From contig NZ_CP067129.1 in assembly GCF_028553745.1 (NCBI RefSeq), positions 602,501 through 666,500 of the forward strand: a stretch of DNA of 64,000 bases, read 5' to 3'. Of the stretch, positions 8,917-18,839 are shown in pieces. Made by a program: the position numbers and the translations under genes. Position 1 is the first letter of the stretch. Each line of letters begins with the position of its first letter. A model generated the notes under the pieces. It searched no databases. It was not told where the DNA came from and was given only the letters and a program-made list of their open reading frames with translations. The stretch comes from Paracoccus seriniphilus (GTDB taxonomy: Bacteria > Pseudomonadota > Alphaproteobacteria > Rhodobacterales > Rhodobacteraceae).

Positions 8917-9516
8917 TCAGCGCCGGCGGTCGCGGCGCGAGCTCATCGGCTGGAAGGCGACGCCGACATGGGCTTCGCAATAGGGTTTGCCGGGCTGGCT
9001 GGGCAGACCGCAGAACCAGAACTTGTCCGTCGCGGGATCGCCGATCGGCCATTTGCAGGTCCGTTCGGTCAGTTCCATCAGCGTCAGCTTGCGGGATTTC
9101 TTTTCGACCTCGCGTACCGAGGCCAGGGCTTCGGGGCTGATTTCATTGGCCGAGGGCTGCGGCGGCAGCGGCTGGCCGGCCGGAACGATGGGCCGGCGCG
9201 GCGTGGGCGTGAATACCGGCTGCGGCGCGAGCTGTTCGGCCATCGGCTCGGGCTTGGCGCTTGCGGGCTCTGCCGCGGCTGCGGGTGCTGCCTTGGGGGC
9301 CGGCGCGGGTTTTTTCTCGGCCTCTTTCTTCACCACGGGCTCGGGCGCTGGTGTGGCTTCGGGCTCTTCGGTGCGATTGGACAGGCCCAGGCGATGAACC
9401 TTGCCGATCACGGCGTTGCGGGTCACACCGCCCAGTTCCTTGGCGATGGCGCTGGCCGATTGGCCTTCGCTCCACATGCGTTTCAGAGTCTCGACACGTT
9501 CATCCGTCCAGGACAT
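8917..9516 (-). CDS. gcrA: GcrA-type cell cycle regulator
   Basis: 199 aa. The first 50 residues (MSWTDERVETLKRMWSEG, then VTRNAVIGKVHRLGL) form the helix-turn-helix of GcrA. Next comes a Pro/Ala/Glu/Lys-rich linker (about 55-130). The C-terminus (TCKWPIGDPATDKFWFCG, then YCEAH) is the conserved sigma-contacting region with paired cysteines. In Caulobacter, GcrA binds sigma-70 holoenzyme and activates promoters carrying CcrM-methylated GANTC sites. It leads a two-gene unit with the Nudix gene and diverges from the ABC permease. No GANTC was seen in its own upstream gap (9517-9634). Confidence 0.93.
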   Translation of the reverse strand: MSWTDERVETLKRMWSEGQSASAIAKELGGVTRNAVIGKVHRLGLSNRTEEPEATPAPEPVVKKEAEKKPAPAPKAAPAAAAEPASAKPEPMAEQLAPQPVFTPTPRRPIVPAGQPLPPQPSANEISPEALASVREVEKKSRKLTLMELTERTCKWPIGDPATDKFWFCGLPSQPGKPYCEAHVGVAFQPMSSRRDRRR

Positions 9517-9634
9517 GGCTGCCTTTCCGGGCGGGTCTGACCTGCCGCCCCATCTTGAAACCTTCGATTGACCCCGTCAGAAACGGGATGCCGAGATTTA
9601 GCGTTTGAGACGCGGGAATTCAAGGACTGCAAGC

Positions 9635-10453
9635 ATGGAGCGCATCAGAATGAGTGAGCAACCCGCGATGGGGGTGCGTCGGTTCGGCCAGGTGAACTGG
9701 CTGGGACTGTATACGTTGGCCCGCCGCGAAGTCATGCGTTTCATGGCTGTGTGGCAACAGACGATCTTTGCGCCGCTGATGACCGCTGCGCTGTTCGTGC
9801 TGGTCTTCGCGCTGGCATTGGGGCAGGGGCGGGGCCAGATCATGGGGTTGCCCTATCTGCAGTTCCTGGGGCCGGGCATCCTGATGATGACGGTGATCCA
9901 GAACTCCTTTGCCAATACCTCCAGTTCCATCACCTCTGCCAAGGTGCAGGGAAATATCGTTGATACCCTGATGCCGCCCCTCTCCGCCGGAGAGCTGCTG
10001 ACCGGCTATCTGGCCGGATCGGTGGTGCGGGCCAGCCTGGTCGCCACGGTGATCGGAACGGGTATGGTCCTCGTCACCGGTGCCGGGATCGCGCATCCGC
10101 TTTGGGCGATCGCCTTCGTCCTGCTGGCGGCGCTGCTGCTGGGTGGCCTGGGGATTCTGGCGGGAATTCTTGCGCAGAAATTCGATCAGATGGCGGCGAT
10201 CACGAACTTTCTGATCACGCCGCTGTCCTTCCTGTCTGGGACGTTCTACTCGGTCGATGCGCTGCCAGAACCCTTCCGCACGCTGTCGCACTGGAACCCG
10301 ATCTTCTATCTTATCGACGGCGCGCGCTATGGCGTGACGGGGGTCAGCGATGCGCCACCGCTGCGCGGCTTTGCGGTCTGCCTGTTTGCGGTGGTCTGCG
10401 TGCTGTCGCTGGGATGGCGCTGGTTCAAAACCGGTTATCGGATGAAAGCGTGA
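9635..10453 (+). CDS. ABC-2 type transporter permease
   Basis: 272 aa integral membrane protein with about six helices, of the ABC-2 family (NodJ/KpsM-like layout). A conserved stretch before the C-terminus (HWNPIFYLIDGARYG) is typical of the drug/polysaccharide export branch. The ATG at 9635 has AAGGA at 9622-9626; an ATG at 9650 (MSEQPAMG) is an alternative. No ATPase gene is adjacent, so its partner must lie elsewhere. The substrate is unknown. It diverges from gcrA. Confidence 0.82.
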   Translation: MERIRMSEQPAMGVRRFGQVNWLGLYTLARREVMRFMAVWQQTIFAPLMTAALFVLVFALALGQGRGQIMGLPYLQFLGPGILMMTVIQNSFANTSSSITSAKVQGNIVDTLMPPLSAGELLTGYLAGSVVRASLVATVIGTGMVLVTGAGIAHPLWAIAFVLLAALLLGGLGILAGILAQKFDQMAAITNFLITPLSFLSGTFYSVDALPEPFRTLSHWNPIFYLIDGARYGVTGVSDAPPLRGFAVCLFAVVCVLSLGWRWFKTGYRMKA

Positions 10454-10595
10454 TTGCGCGAAGGGCAAAAGCAGGCTATTGGCCTTTGCATGATCATCTG
10501 GACCGCCATAGTTGCCCGTCCCCGACGTTGACGCCTCGTCACCGTCCGATCCCGCCTGCCTTTTCAAATCTGTCATGCCATTCGGGGAATCTGCC

Positions 10596-11768
10596 ATGAT
10601 TTCGCATGTCCTGCCGACCTATAATCGCGCTCCTCTTGCCTTTGAACGGGGGGAAGGCGTCTGGGCCATTGCCACTGATGGCACCCGATATCTTGATCTG
10701 GGGGCCGGTATCGCGGTCAATGTTCTGGGGCACGCCAATCCCGAACTGGTCGCGACGCTGACCGAACAGGCCGGCAAGATCTGGCATGTGTCCAACCTGT
10801 ATCAGATTCCCGAACAGGAAAAGCTGGCCGACATGCTGGTCGAACACAGCTTTGCCGATACGGTCTTCTTTACCAATTCCGGCACCGAGGCCGCCGAACT
10901 GGCGATCAAGATGGTGCGCAAATACTGGGATCATGCAGGTCAGCCCGAGCGCATCGAGATCCTGACATTCGAGGGTGCCTTCCATGGCCGCTCGACCGGG
11001 GCGATTGCTGCCGCGGGATCGGAAAAAATGGTTGCGGGCTTCGGGCCGCTGATGCCCGGTTTCCGGCAATTGCCCTGGGGCGATATCGATGCGCTGAAGG
11101 CCGCGATCAGCGAAACCACAGCCGCTGTCATGATCGAGCCGGTTCAGGGCGAGGGCGGCATCCGGCCCATCGCCGACGAGGATCTGCGCCTGATCCGCGA
11201 GTTGTGCGACCAGACCGGTGCGCTGCTGGTTCTTGACGAGGTTCAATGCGGCATGGGCCGGACGGGTCGCCTGTTCGCGCATGAATATGCGGGGATCGCG
11301 CCAGATATCATGATGGTCGCCAAGGGCATTGGCGGAGGCTTTCCTTTGGGGGCCGTGCTGGCCACGGAAAAGGCCGCCAGCCCGATGTCGGCGGGGACCC
11401 ATGGTTCGACCTATGGTGGCAACCCGCTGGCCTGCGCCGTAGGCACCAAGGTCATGGAAATCGTTGCCGATGAGGCATTCCTTGCCGAGGTGAACCGAAA
11501 ATCCGCATTGATGCGGCAAAAGCTGGAAGGGCTGGTCGCCAGCCATCCGTCCGTCTTCGAGTCAGTGCGGGGGCAGGGGCTGATGCTGGGCCTGAAATGC
11601 AAGGTCTCTCCGGCCGATCTGGTCCGCGCGGGTTATGAGCAGCATATCCTGACGGTTCCGGCGGCGGATCATACGCTGCGGTTGTTGCCGCCCCTGAACA
11701 TTTCCGATGACGAGATTGCCGAGGCCGTGGCCCGGCTGGATCGCGCGGCGGGGATGGTCGATGCCTGA
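10596..11768 (+). CDS. argD: Acetylornithine aminotransferase (class III, PLP)
   Basis: 390 aa. ArgD converts N-acetylglutamate semialdehyde to N-acetylornithine in arginine synthesis and may also serve as succinyl-DAP aminotransferase for lysine. The PLP lysine is K243 in [12 protein letters not shown], with the cofactor-contacting [14 protein letters not shown] upstream of it. The N-terminus [19 protein letters not shown] is the usual opening, so I placed the start at this ATG (GGGGAA upstream) and not at an in-frame start 28 codons earlier. It lies 183 bases before argF on the same strand. About 140 bases before the gene hold no recognisable element. Confidence 0.93.
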   Translation: MISHVLPTYNRAPLAFERGEGVWAIATDGTRYLDLGAGIAVNVLGHANPELVATLTEQAGKIWHVSNLYQIPEQEKLADMLVEHSFADTVFFTNSGTEAAELAIKMVRKYWDHAGQPERIEILTFEGAFHGRSTGAIAAAGSEKMVAGFGPLMPGFRQLPWGDIDALKAAISETTAAVMIEPVQGEGGIRPIADEDLRLIRELCDQTGALLVLDEVQCGMGRTGRLFAHEYAGIAPDIMMVAKGIGGGFPLGAVLATEKAASPMSAGTHGSTYGGNPLACAVGTKVMEIVADEAFLAEVNRKSALMRQKLEGLVASHPSVFESVRGQGLMLGLKCKVSPADLVRAGYEQHILTVPAADHTLRLLPPLNISDDEIAEAVARLDRAAGMVDA

Positions 11769-11951
11769 TCAGCGGAACCTTCGGGCCCCTTGTGTCGGTG
11801 GCGCGCGCAGGTGTGCGGCGCGGCGACGACAGGGCGGTGCCGCCTGAAAACCTGCCGGGGCCAAGGCCTGCGGCGCAAACAGCCGCAGCATTTCCCTTGA
11901 CCCCGGCTTTTCAAGCGGGCTTGCTGCACCAAACCGCTGAAAGACAACGTG

Positions 11952-12878
11952 ATGACGCATTTTCTGGATATCCATAAGACGTCGAAAGACGATCTCCGGG
12001 CCATTATTGATCAGGCCCATGCCATGAAGGCTGCCCGCAAGGACCGCCCCAAGGGGGCCGCCGATGACGAGCAGCCGCTGGACGGGCGCATGGTTGCGCT
12101 GATCTTTGAAAAGCCTTCGACCCGGACCCGCGTCAGCTTTGACATCGGCGCGCGCCAGATGGGCGGTCAGACCATGGTCTTGTCGGGCAGCGAGATGCAG
12201 TTGGGGCATGGCGAAACCATCGCCGATACCGCGCGGGTGCTGTCGCGCTATGTCGATCTGATCATGATCCGCACCTTCGAAGAGGCCACCCTGCAAGAAA
12301 TGGCAGAATATGCGGATGTTCCGGTGATCAACGGGCTGACCAACCGCACGCATCCCTGTCAGATCATGGCAGATGTGATGACCTTCGAAGAGCATCGCGG
12401 GCCGATCGCGGGCAAGAAGATCGTATGGGTCGGCGATGGCAACAATGTCTGCGCCAGCGTGATCCACGCGGCGGGGCAGTTCGGTTTCGATTTCACCTTC
12501 ACCGGCCCGGTGCAGCTGGACCCCGAATCCGAAGCGCTGGAATTCGCGCGTGCCCAGGGCGTTCGGGTCGAGATCGAGCGCGACCCGGCCAAGGCGGTGG
12601 AGGGCGCCGATCTGGTCTTTGCCGATACCTGGGTCAGCATGCATGATCCGCAATCGGCCAAGGAACGCCGCCATAATCAGCTGCGCGGATATCAGGTGAA
12701 TGAGGCGCTGATGGCGAAGGCCAGGCCGGATGCTCTGTTCATGCATTGCCTGCCCGCCCATCGCGAGGATGAGGTGACCAGCGCGGTCATGGACGGCCCC
12801 CATTCGGTGATCTGGGACGAGGCCGAAAACCGGCTGCATGCCCAGAAGGCCGTGATGCGCTATTGTCTGGGGCTGTGA
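11952..12878 (+). CDS. argF: Ornithine carbamoyltransferase
   Basis: 308 aa. It makes citrulline from ornithine and carbamoyl phosphate. The carbamoyl-phosphate loop STRTR is at 56-60, HPCQ lies in the middle, and HCLPAHR near the C-terminus carries the catalytic Cys. A GTG directly before the ATG is an alternative start. The 183-base gap from argD is long for simple coupling and may hold a separate promoter, but I see no convincing -35/-10 pair. With argD and the nearby arginase, this forms a loose arginine-metabolism neighbourhood. Confidence 0.96.
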   Translation: MTHFLDIHKTSKDDLRAIIDQAHAMKAARKDRPKGAADDEQPLDGRMVALIFEKPSTRTRVSFDIGARQMGGQTMVLSGSEMQLGHGETIADTARVLSRYVDLIMIRTFEEATLQEMAEYADVPVINGLTNRTHPCQIMADVMTFEEHRGPIAGKKIVWVGDGNNVCASVIHAAGQFGFDFTFTGPVQLDPESEALEFARAQGVRVEIERDPAKAVEGADLVFADTWVSMHDPQSAKERRHNQLRGYQVNEALMAKARPDALFMHCLPAHREDEVTSAVMDGPHSVIWDEAENRLHAQKAVMRYCLGL

Positions 12879-12901
12879 TCGTCTGACATCGGATGATGTA
12901 G

Positions 12902-12927
12902 CGCCCGCCCCAACTGGCGGGCGTTTT
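12902..12927 (+). terminator. Rho-independent terminator after argF
   Basis: An 8-bp GC stem (CGCCCGCC/GGCGGGCG) with loop CCAACT, followed by TTTT, 23 bases after the argF stop. Confidence 0.85.
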
Positions 12928-13063
12928 ACATTCTGGCTGCGGGCAAGGGCGTGTCGGGAAAGCGTCGCGATCCCGTCGCATCTCTGTCACGAGGCGGCTT
13001 TATCTCTGGCGGCGACATACCTGCCACCGGCGGGTTTGCCTTTCGTTCAGCCAGGAGACCGCC

Positions 13064-15055
13064 ATGCGCGACCAAGACTCTTCCCGCCATGTTTTCCGGA
13101 CCACCCAACTTGAAGCGGCGGATGGCCCCGGCCTGAATCCCACCGGCAATCGCACGATGGGAGAGATCATCGCGGCGCGCTTTTCCCGCCGCGGCTTCCT
13201 GCGTGGCTCGATGGCTTCGGTGGCAATCACCGCAACGGTCAGCCCGATGGCAATGCTGGCCGCCGATGACGCCAAGGCGCAGGGTGCCGTCGAGGGCAGC
13301 CGCTTCAGTTTCCCCGAGGTGAAGGCCGGCGTGGATGCCGATCATCACGTAGCAGAAGGCTATGATGCCGATGTGCTCTTGCGTTGGGGCGACAAGATCT
13401 TTGCCGACGCGCCGGAATTCGATCCGGAAAACCAGTCCGAGGCCGCGCAGGAACGCCAGTTCGGATACAACAATGATTTCGTGGGCTTCATCCCGCTGAA
13501 CGGGGCACATGACCACGGGCTGCTGGTCGTGAATCATGAATACACCAATGACCACCTGATGTTCCCGGGGATTGTCTCCGTGAAGGATGGCAAGGTCACG
13601 GTCGCCCCCGCCACCGAGAACCAGGTGAATATCGAGATGGCGGCCCATGGTGGCACCGTGATCGAGATCCGCAAGGTCGATGGAAAATGGCAGACGGTGC
13701 TGGAGGGCAGGCAGAACCGCCGTATCACGGCCAAGACCGAAATGGAGATCGCCGGTCCGGCAGCGGGTCATCCGCGCATGCAGACCAAGGCCGACCCGCA
13801 AGGCCGCTCGGTGCTGGGCACGATCAACAATTGCGCCGGTGGCGTGACGCCCTGGGGAACCTATGTCATGGCCGAGGAAAATTTCCATGGCTATTTCATC
13901 GGTGAACTGCCCTCTGACCACCCCGAGGCCCGCAACTATGCGCGCGTGGGCGTGCCGGGGGCCAGCTATGACTGGGGAAGGTTCCATGACCGTTTCGACA
14001 TCAGCAAGGAACCCAACGAGCCGAACCGCTTTGGCTGGATCGTCGAGGTCGATGTCAATGACCCGACATCGGTCCCCAAGAAGCGCACGGCGCTTGGCCG
14101 TTTCAAGCATGAGGGTGCCGAAAGTGCCGTGGCCCGTGATGGGCGCGTGGTCTTCTATCTGGGCGATGACGAGCGGTTCGACTATGTCTACAAGTTCGTG
14201 ACGGCGGGCAGATTCGACCCCGAGAACCGCGCTGCGAACATGGACCTGCTGGACGAGGGCACGCTGTATGTGGCGCGGTTTGACGAGGACGGCAGTCTCG
14301 TCTGGTTGCCCCTGGTGCAGGGCGAAGGCCCGCTGACTGCGGAAAACGGTTTCGAAAGCCAGGCGGATGTGCTGATCGAAACCCGTCGCGCCGCCGATTT
14401 GCTGGAGGCGACGCCGATGGACCGCCCCGAGGATATCCAGCCCAATGCCGATACCGGGCGTGCCTATGTCATGCTGACCAACAATACCAAACGCGACGAG
14501 GCGAATGCTGCCAATCCCCGCGTCGAGAATGCGTTCGGCCATATCATCGAGATCATCGAGGATGGCGAAGACATCGCCGCGACCAAGGGGCGCTGGGAAA
14601 TCCTGGTGAAATGCGGTGACCCTTCGGTTGCCGAGGTCGGGGCGACCTTTTCGACGGCCACGACAGAGGATGGCTGGTTCGGCATGCCCGACAATTGCGC
14701 GATCGACGCCGAGGGGCGTCTGTGGGTCTCGACGGATGGCAACTCTCCGTCCAAGACCGGTCGCACCGATGGGTTGTGGGCGATGGACATCGAAGGTGCG
14801 GCGCGTGGAACCTCGCGGCTGTTCTATCGCGTGCCGGTGGGCGCGGAACTGTGCGGCCCCTGTCTGACTGAAGACATGACAACCTTCTTTGTCGCGGTGC
14901 AGCACCCTGCTGACGAGGGCGAGGGATGGGATGAGTTCGGGCGCCCGTCCTATTACGAGGATCTTTCGACCCGCTGGCCGGATTTCGACGATGCGATGCC
15001 GGTGCGTCCGTCGGTCGTGGCGATCACGAAACAGGGTGGCGGGAAGATCGGCTGA
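13064..15055 (+). CDS. Tat-exported PhoX-family (DUF839) protein
   Basis: 663 aa. A twin-arginine signal, SRRGFLRGS (41-49), followed by a hydrophobic stretch and AKAQ, marks folded export to the periplasm. The rest fits the PhoX/DUF839 beta-propeller family, with segments such as NNCAGGVTPWGTY, WGRFHDRFDI and MPDNCAIDAEGRLWVSTDGN. Characterised PhoX proteins are phosphatases with Ca and Fe cofactors, but not every DUF839 member has been tested, so the activity is inferred. AGGAGA eight bases upstream supports the start. No Pho-regulon genes are adjacent. Confidence 0.82.
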   Translation: MRDQDSSRHVFRTTQLEAADGPGLNPTGNRTMGEIIAARFSRRGFLRGSMASVAITATVSPMAMLAADDAKAQGAVEGSRFSFPEVKAGVDADHHVAEGYDADVLLRWGDKIFADAPEFDPENQSEAAQERQFGYNNDFVGFIPLNGAHDHGLLVVNHEYTNDHLMFPGIVSVKDGKVTVAPATENQVNIEMAAHGGTVIEIRKVDGKWQTVLEGRQNRRITAKTEMEIAGPAAGHPRMQTKADPQGRSVLGTINNCAGGVTPWGTYVMAEENFHGYFIGELPSDHPEARNYARVGVPGASYDWGRFHDRFDISKEPNEPNRFGWIVEVDVNDPTSVPKKRTALGRFKHEGAESAVARDGRVVFYLGDDERFDYVYKFVTAGRFDPENRAANMDLLDEGTLYVARFDEDGSLVWLPLVQGEGPLTAENGFESQADVLIETRRAADLLEATPMDRPEDIQPNADTGRAYVMLTNNTKRDEANAANPRVENAFGHIIEIIEDGEDIAATKGRWEILVKCGDPSVAEVGATFSTATTEDGWFGMPDNCAIDAEGRLWVSTDGNSPSKTGRTDGLWAMDIEGAARGTSRLFYRVPVGAELCGPCLTEDMTTFFVAVQHPADEGEGWDEFGRPSYYEDLSTRWPDFDDAMPVRPSVVAITKQGGGKIG

Positions 15056-15074
15056 TGCCTTCCTCGACCTGAAT

Positions 15075-15099
15075 GTCGGGTGGCCGCGGGCCACCCGAC
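15075..15099. other. Perfect hairpin after the PhoX-family gene
   Basis: 11-bp stem GTCGGGTGGCC/GGCCACCCGAC with a GCG loop, 19 bases after the stop. It has no T-run of its own, so it is more likely a 3'-end protecting structure than a terminator. Confidence 0.5.
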
Positions 15100-15108
15100 G
15101 CCAAAGAA

Positions 15109-15134
15109 AAAGGCCGCGCATCTGCGCGGCCTTT
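15109..15134. terminator. Bidirectional terminator between the PhoX-family gene and pckA
   Basis: 11-bp stem AAAGGCCGCGC/GCGCGGCCTTT with loop ATCT. On the minus strand it is followed by TTTTTCTTT, a good T-tract ending pckA. On the plus strand the tract is shorter (TTTGTCTT). Confidence 0.85.
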
Positions 15135-15155
15135 GTCTTGTCGGATGGAGCGGGA

Positions 15156-16751
15156 TCAGCCGATGGCTGCCGCGCGGACCTCGTCATCGATGCCATCCAG
15201 ATATTGCGCGAAGTTGTCGCTGAACATCTGCACCAGCTTGGCGGCCTGACGATCATAGGCTGCGCCATCGCTCCAGGTGCGGCGCGGATCCAGCAGCACG
15301 TCGGACACGCCAGGCACCGAGACCGGGACATCGAAGCCGAAATTCGCATCCTTGCGGAATTCCGCGTCATTGAGGCTGCCGTCCAGCGCGGCCGAGAGAA
15401 GCGCGCGGGTTGCCTTGATCGGCATGCGCGACCCGGTGCCGAAGGCACCGCCGGTCCAGCCGGTGTTGACCAGCCAGCAGCTGGCGCCATGCTGGGCGAT
15501 CTTGTCGGCCAGAAGCTTGCCGTAAACTTCGGGGCGGCGCGGCATGAAGGGGGCGCCGAAACAGGTCGAGAAGGTCGGAATCGGCTCGGTCACGCCAACC
15601 TCGGTACCCGGGGTCTTCGAGGTGAAGCCCGACAGGAAGTGATACATGGCCTGCGCCGGGGTCAGCCGCGCGATCGGCGGCAGGACGCCATAGGCGTCGC
15701 AGGTCAGCATGATCACGTTCTTCGGATGGCCGCCAAGGCTGGTCGCGGAGGCGTTCGAGATGGCCTCGAGCGGGTAAGCACAGCGCATGTTGTCGGTGAT
15801 CGAGTTGTCTTCGAAATCCAGTTCGAAGGTGTCCTCGTCATAGACCATGTTTTCGATGACCGTGCCGAACCGCGTCGTGGTGGCATAGATTTCCGGCTCG
15901 GCCTTGGGCGACAGGTTGATCGTCTTGGCGTAGCAGCCACCCTCGAAATTGAAGATGCCCTTGTCGGACCAGCCGTGTTCGTCATCGCCGATCAGCACGC
16001 GGCTGGGATCGGCCGAGAGCGTGGTTTTCCCGGTGCCCGACAAGCCAAAGAACACGGCGCTGTCATCGGGGTTGCCCGGCGCGTGATTGGCGCTGCAATG
16101 CATGGCCATGATGTTCTTGCCCGGCAGGATGTAGTTCAGCAGGGTGAAGACCGATTTCTTGTTTTCGCCAGCATAGGCGGTGTTGCCGATCAGGATCAGC
16201 TTCTTGTCGAAATTCAGCGCGATGACCGTTTCGCTGCGGCAGCCGTGACGGGCCGGATCGGCCTTGAAGCTGGGGCAGTTGATGACGGTGAACTCGGGCG
16301 CGAATTCGGCCAGTTCGGCCATCTCGGGGCGGCGCAGCAGATGGCGGATGAACAGGCCATGCCAGGCAAGCTCGGTCACGACACGAACGTCAAGGCGTTC
16401 TTCAGGGTCGGCACCCCCGAAGAGGTCCTGCACGAAATAGTCACGACCCTTCATGTGTTCCAGCATATCGGCATGCAGCCGGTCAAAGGCATCAGGAGCC
16501 ATGGGCGCATTGTTTTCCCACCAGATCGAATCTTCGACCGAGGGTGTGCGGACGACGAATTTGTCCTTGGGCGAACGTCCGGTATGGGCACCGGTTGACA
16601 CCAGCAAGGTGCCGCCCTGACCCAGTTTGCCCTCGCCGCGCGCGACGGCTTCGTTCATGAGAGCAGGCTCGGAGAGATTGTAATAAACCCGGCCGAGGCC
16701 TTCGAAACCTTGATCTTCCAGCCGGCAATTCGGGTTTACACGCGTGCTCAT
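15156..16751 (-). CDS. pckA: Phosphoenolpyruvate carboxykinase (ATP)
   Basis: 531 aa. It converts oxaloacetate and ATP to PEP, the entry step of gluconeogenesis from organic acids. The sequence shows [15 protein letters not shown] near residue 60, the P-loop [13 protein letters not shown] with Lys near 242, and [20 protein letters not shown] with the metal-binding Asp residues. The usual length is about 530. It is divergent from the HprK/PTS genes across 208 bases. This pairing is common in alphaproteobacteria and links carbon-source switching to PTS-type signalling. Confidence 0.97.
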   Translation of the reverse strand: MSTRVNPNCRLEDQGFEGLGRVYYNLSEPALMNEAVARGEGKLGQGGTLLVSTGAHTGRSPKDKFVVRTPSVEDSIWWENNAPMAPDAFDRLHADMLEHMKGRDYFVQDLFGGADPEERLDVRVVTELAWHGLFIRHLLRRPEMAELAEFAPEFTVINCPSFKADPARHGCRSETVIALNFDKKLILIGNTAYAGENKKSVFTLLNYILPGKNIMAMHCSANHAPGNPDDSAVFFGLSGTGKTTLSADPSRVLIGDDEHGWSDKGIFNFEGGCYAKTINLSPKAEPEIYATTTRFGTVIENMVYDEDTFELDFEDNSITDNMRCAYPLEAISNASATSLGGHPKNVIMLTCDAYGVLPPIARLTPAQAMYHFLSGFTSKTPGTEVGVTEPIPTFSTCFGAPFMPRRPEVYGKLLADKIAQHGASCWLVNTGWTGGAFGTGSRMPIKATRALLSAALDGSLNDAEFRKDANFGFDVPVSVPGVSDVLLDPRRTWSDGAAYDRQAAKLVQMFSDNFAQYLDGIDDEVRAAAIG

Positions 16752-16959
16752 GTCAAAACGCTCCTGACTTCAGTTAAGGCCTGCGACAGTTCCATGACGC
16801 AGTATGAGCGGCCTATAGCACCGCGCGAGAGTCAAAAAAGTGAGGGAGCGCAAACGGTAGCGCAAACACAACATGTTATCGCAAACAAGAACGTTCTATA
16901 AAGACTCGGGTCGGGAAATTCAGCATTTCGGACAAGGATTGGACCCGGAGGTGATTCGC
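16752..16959. promoter_or_regulatory. pckA/hprK divergent control region with CGCAAAC repeats
   Basis: Gene-free 208 bases. AGCGCAAAC occurs at 16847-16855 and again at 16859-16867 (12-base period), and CGCAAAC recurs at 16880-16886. The palindrome AACATGTT lies between them at 16870-16877. TATAAA at 16897-16902 is a good -10 for the hprK side, while the hexamer 17 bases upstream is a poor -35, as expected for an activated promoter. GANTC sites occur at 16829-16833 and 16903-16907. GGAGGTG at 16947-16953 is the hprK ribosome-binding site. Which protein binds the repeats is unknown. Confidence 0.5.
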
Positions 16960-17373
16960 ATGTGCCAGATGCATGGTACGACCATATCGATGAATGGGCG
17001 CGGATTGCTGATTCTCGGACCTTCGGGTTCAGGAAAATCTTCTCTGGCTCTGCAACTTATGGCGGTGGGTGCGGAACTGGTTGCTGATGACCGCACGGAT
17101 CTGCGTCGTGACGGAGATGCGATCATCGCCAGCTGTCCCGAGGTCCTGGTTGGACAGATCGAGGCGCGCGGGGTCGGGATTCTCGCGGCAATGACCTCTG
17201 ACCCTGTGCAATTGCATGCGGTTATCGATCTGGGGCAGCAGGAAGAACAGCGATTGCCATTGGAACACGAGCTTGAGCTTCTGGGATTGCGTCTGCCCCT
17301 TGTTTTCGGCCCTTATCGGCCACATCTTTATGCTGCTTTGCGGCAATTTCTGTTGGCCGGTCGCATGATGTGA
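16960..17373 (+). CDS. hprK: HPr kinase/phosphorylase, short alphaproteobacterial form
   Basis: 137 aa, equal to the C-terminal kinase domain only; Firmicute HprK is about 310 aa. The P-loop GPSGSGKS is at 20-27, and the HprK signature region follows (QIEARGVGIL near 80-90). It phosphorylates a regulatory serine of HPr with ATP and can reverse the reaction. The ATG at 16960 is chosen because a perfect GGAGGTG stands six bases before it; an ORF extension upstream has no such site. It leads hprK-rapZ-EIIA-HPr. Confidence 0.9.
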   Translation: MCQMHGTTISMNGRGLLILGPSGSGKSSLALQLMAVGAELVADDRTDLRRDGDAIIASCPEVLVGQIEARGVGILAAMTSDPVQLHAVIDLGQQEEQRLPLEHELELLGLRLPLVFGPYRPHLYAALRQFLLAGRMM

Positions 17374-17406
17374 CCGGAAACGTGAAAGGAGCTTCGGAGG
17401 GCGTTC

Positions 17407-18420
17407 ATGGAAGATCGCGGTTTGACCGAATATGATCTGGCTGGCCGACGCGAACAGGCACAGCGGCTGGTTCTGGTGACGGGGCCGTCCGGGGCCGGGC
17501 GGTCAACGGCCATCAATGTCCTTGAGGATCTGGGTTTCGAGGCCATCGACAACCTGCCGCTGTCGCTGATTCCGCGCCTGCTGGACGGGCCGGTACGGCC
17601 GGATCCGCTGGCGCTGGGGCTGGATGTGCGCAACCGGGATTTCTCGACCTCGAATGTCATCGAGCTGATTGACCGTCTGACCCGCAATCCCAACTATGCG
17701 CCAGAGGTGTTGTTTCTGGATTGTGCGCCGGATGTGCTGGTGCGGCGCTACAGCGAAACGCGCCGCCGCCATCCATTGGCCCCGGACAGTTCGCCGCTCT
17801 CTGGCGTCACCGCGGAAATCGATCTTCTGTCCCCGATCCGTGCTCGGGCGGATGTTCTGGTCGATACATCGGAACTGACGCCCCATGATCTGAAGGCCGA
17901 GCTGAACCGATGGTTCGACATCAGGCCGGACGGTCGGCTGACGGTGTCATTGCATTCCTTCAGCTATAAGCGCGGGGTGCCGCGCGGGGTCGATCTGATG
18001 TTTGACTGTCGGTTCCTTGCCAATCCGCATTGGGAGCAGGCGCTGAGGCGAAAGACCGGGCGCGACCCCGAGGTCCAGGCCTATGTTCAGGCCGACCCGC
18101 GATTCGGTGAATTCTTTGACCGGATCCGCGATTTGCTGCTGTTTTTGCTGCCCGCGCATCTGGAAGAGGGCAAATCGCATCTCTCGGTAGGCTTTGGGTG
18201 TACCGGAGGGCAACACCGTTCGGTCACTCTGGCTGAAAAGATGGCGGTCGCGCTTGCAGATGCCGGCTGGCCGGTGTCAATAAGGCATAGGGAATTGGAG
18301 CGTCGGCTGCCGACGTCCGCATCTGTTCACGAAGTGGAAACGGGCGAGGTTGGGCCTTCCCGTGAATCTCGTGTCGATGCCGGGCGCGGCGAGGCGCCTG
18401 TTTTGGGTGATAGGCGTTGA
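17407..18420 (+). CDS. rapZ: RapZ-family nucleotide-binding protein
   Basis: 337 aa. Walker [10 protein letters not shown] lies at 26-34, and the strongly conserved [10 protein letters not shown] near residue 263 marks the C-terminal domain. In enteric bacteria RapZ binds sRNA and steers RNase E to GlmZ; the alphaproteobacterial role is less clear, but linkage to HPr and EIIA is widespread. About 45 residues after the conserved domain are Arg/Glu-rich and look like a lineage-specific tail. GGAGG precedes the start. Its TGA overlaps the next start as TTGA. Confidence 0.92.
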   Translation: MEDRGLTEYDLAGRREQAQRLVLVTGPSGAGRSTAINVLEDLGFEAIDNLPLSLIPRLLDGPVRPDPLALGLDVRNRDFSTSNVIELIDRLTRNPNYAPEVLFLDCAPDVLVRRYSETRRRHPLAPDSSPLSGVTAEIDLLSPIRARADVLVDTSELTPHDLKAELNRWFDIRPDGRLTVSLHSFSYKRGVPRGVDLMFDCRFLANPHWEQALRRKTGRDPEVQAYVQADPRFGEFFDRIRDLLLFLLPAHLEEGKSHLSVGFGCTGGQHRSVTLAEKMAVALADAGWPVSIRHRELERRLPTSASVHEVETGEVGPSRESRVDAGRGEAPVLGDRR

Positions 18421-18839
18421 TTGGAATTGTCATCGTAGCGCATGGCGGACTTGCCCGGGAATATCTTTCCGCGGTCGAGCATGTCGTTGGTCCGCAGTCA
18501 GGGATTGCGGCGGTTGCGATCGAGGATGATCACGACCGGATGGCGAAAACAGCCGAAATCCAGGACGCGGCGAATTCCGTCGATGATGGCAATGGCGTGA
18601 TCGTGGTGACTGATCTGTTCGGAGGATCGCCATCGAACCTGTCGCTGCCCGCATGTGCAATGCGCGACCGCAGCATTCTATACGGCGCCAATCTTCCCAT
18701 GCTGGTCAAGCTGGCCAAGTCGCGCCATCTCTCGGTGCCCGATGCGGTCACTTTCGCCAAGGAGGCGGGGCGCAAATATATCAACTCTTACAACGTGCCG
18801 GTCGAGGCCGTTTTCAACACCGGAACGCCTGCAACATGA
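18417..18839 (+). CDS. PTS system EIIA component, mannose/fructose type
   Basis: 140 aa, read from a TTG that overlaps the rapZ stop by four bases. The resulting N-terminus [13 protein letters not shown] is exactly the family opening, which decides the start. His9 in AHGG is the phosphorylation site, and [11 protein letters not shown] is the conserved second motif. No EIIB or EIIC gene follows, so this is a regulatory rather than transporting EIIA, phosphorylated through HPr. It overlaps HPr as ATGA. Confidence 0.92.
   Translation: MIGIVIVAHGGLAREYLSAVEHVVGPQSGIAAVAIEDDHDRMAKTAEIQDAANSVDDGNGVIVVTDLFGGSPSNLSLPACAMRDRSILYGANLPMLVKLAKSRHLSVPDAVTFAKEAGRKYINSYNVPVEAVFNTGTPAT

Noticed and set aside
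12961..13063. Possible Pho box upstream of the PhoX-family gene (CTGTCAC)
   Set aside because: Only one half-site resembles the consensus and no second copy sits at the expected distance.
15075..15134. The two hairpins after the PhoX-family gene as a tandem repeat element
   Set aside because: Their sequences differ, and the second is an ordinary bidirectional terminator for convergent genes.
12926..15490. 854-codon open frame opposite the PhoX-family gene
   Set aside because: It also runs into the 3' end of pckA and has no recognisable motif; the Tat signal and family motifs support the plus-strand gene.
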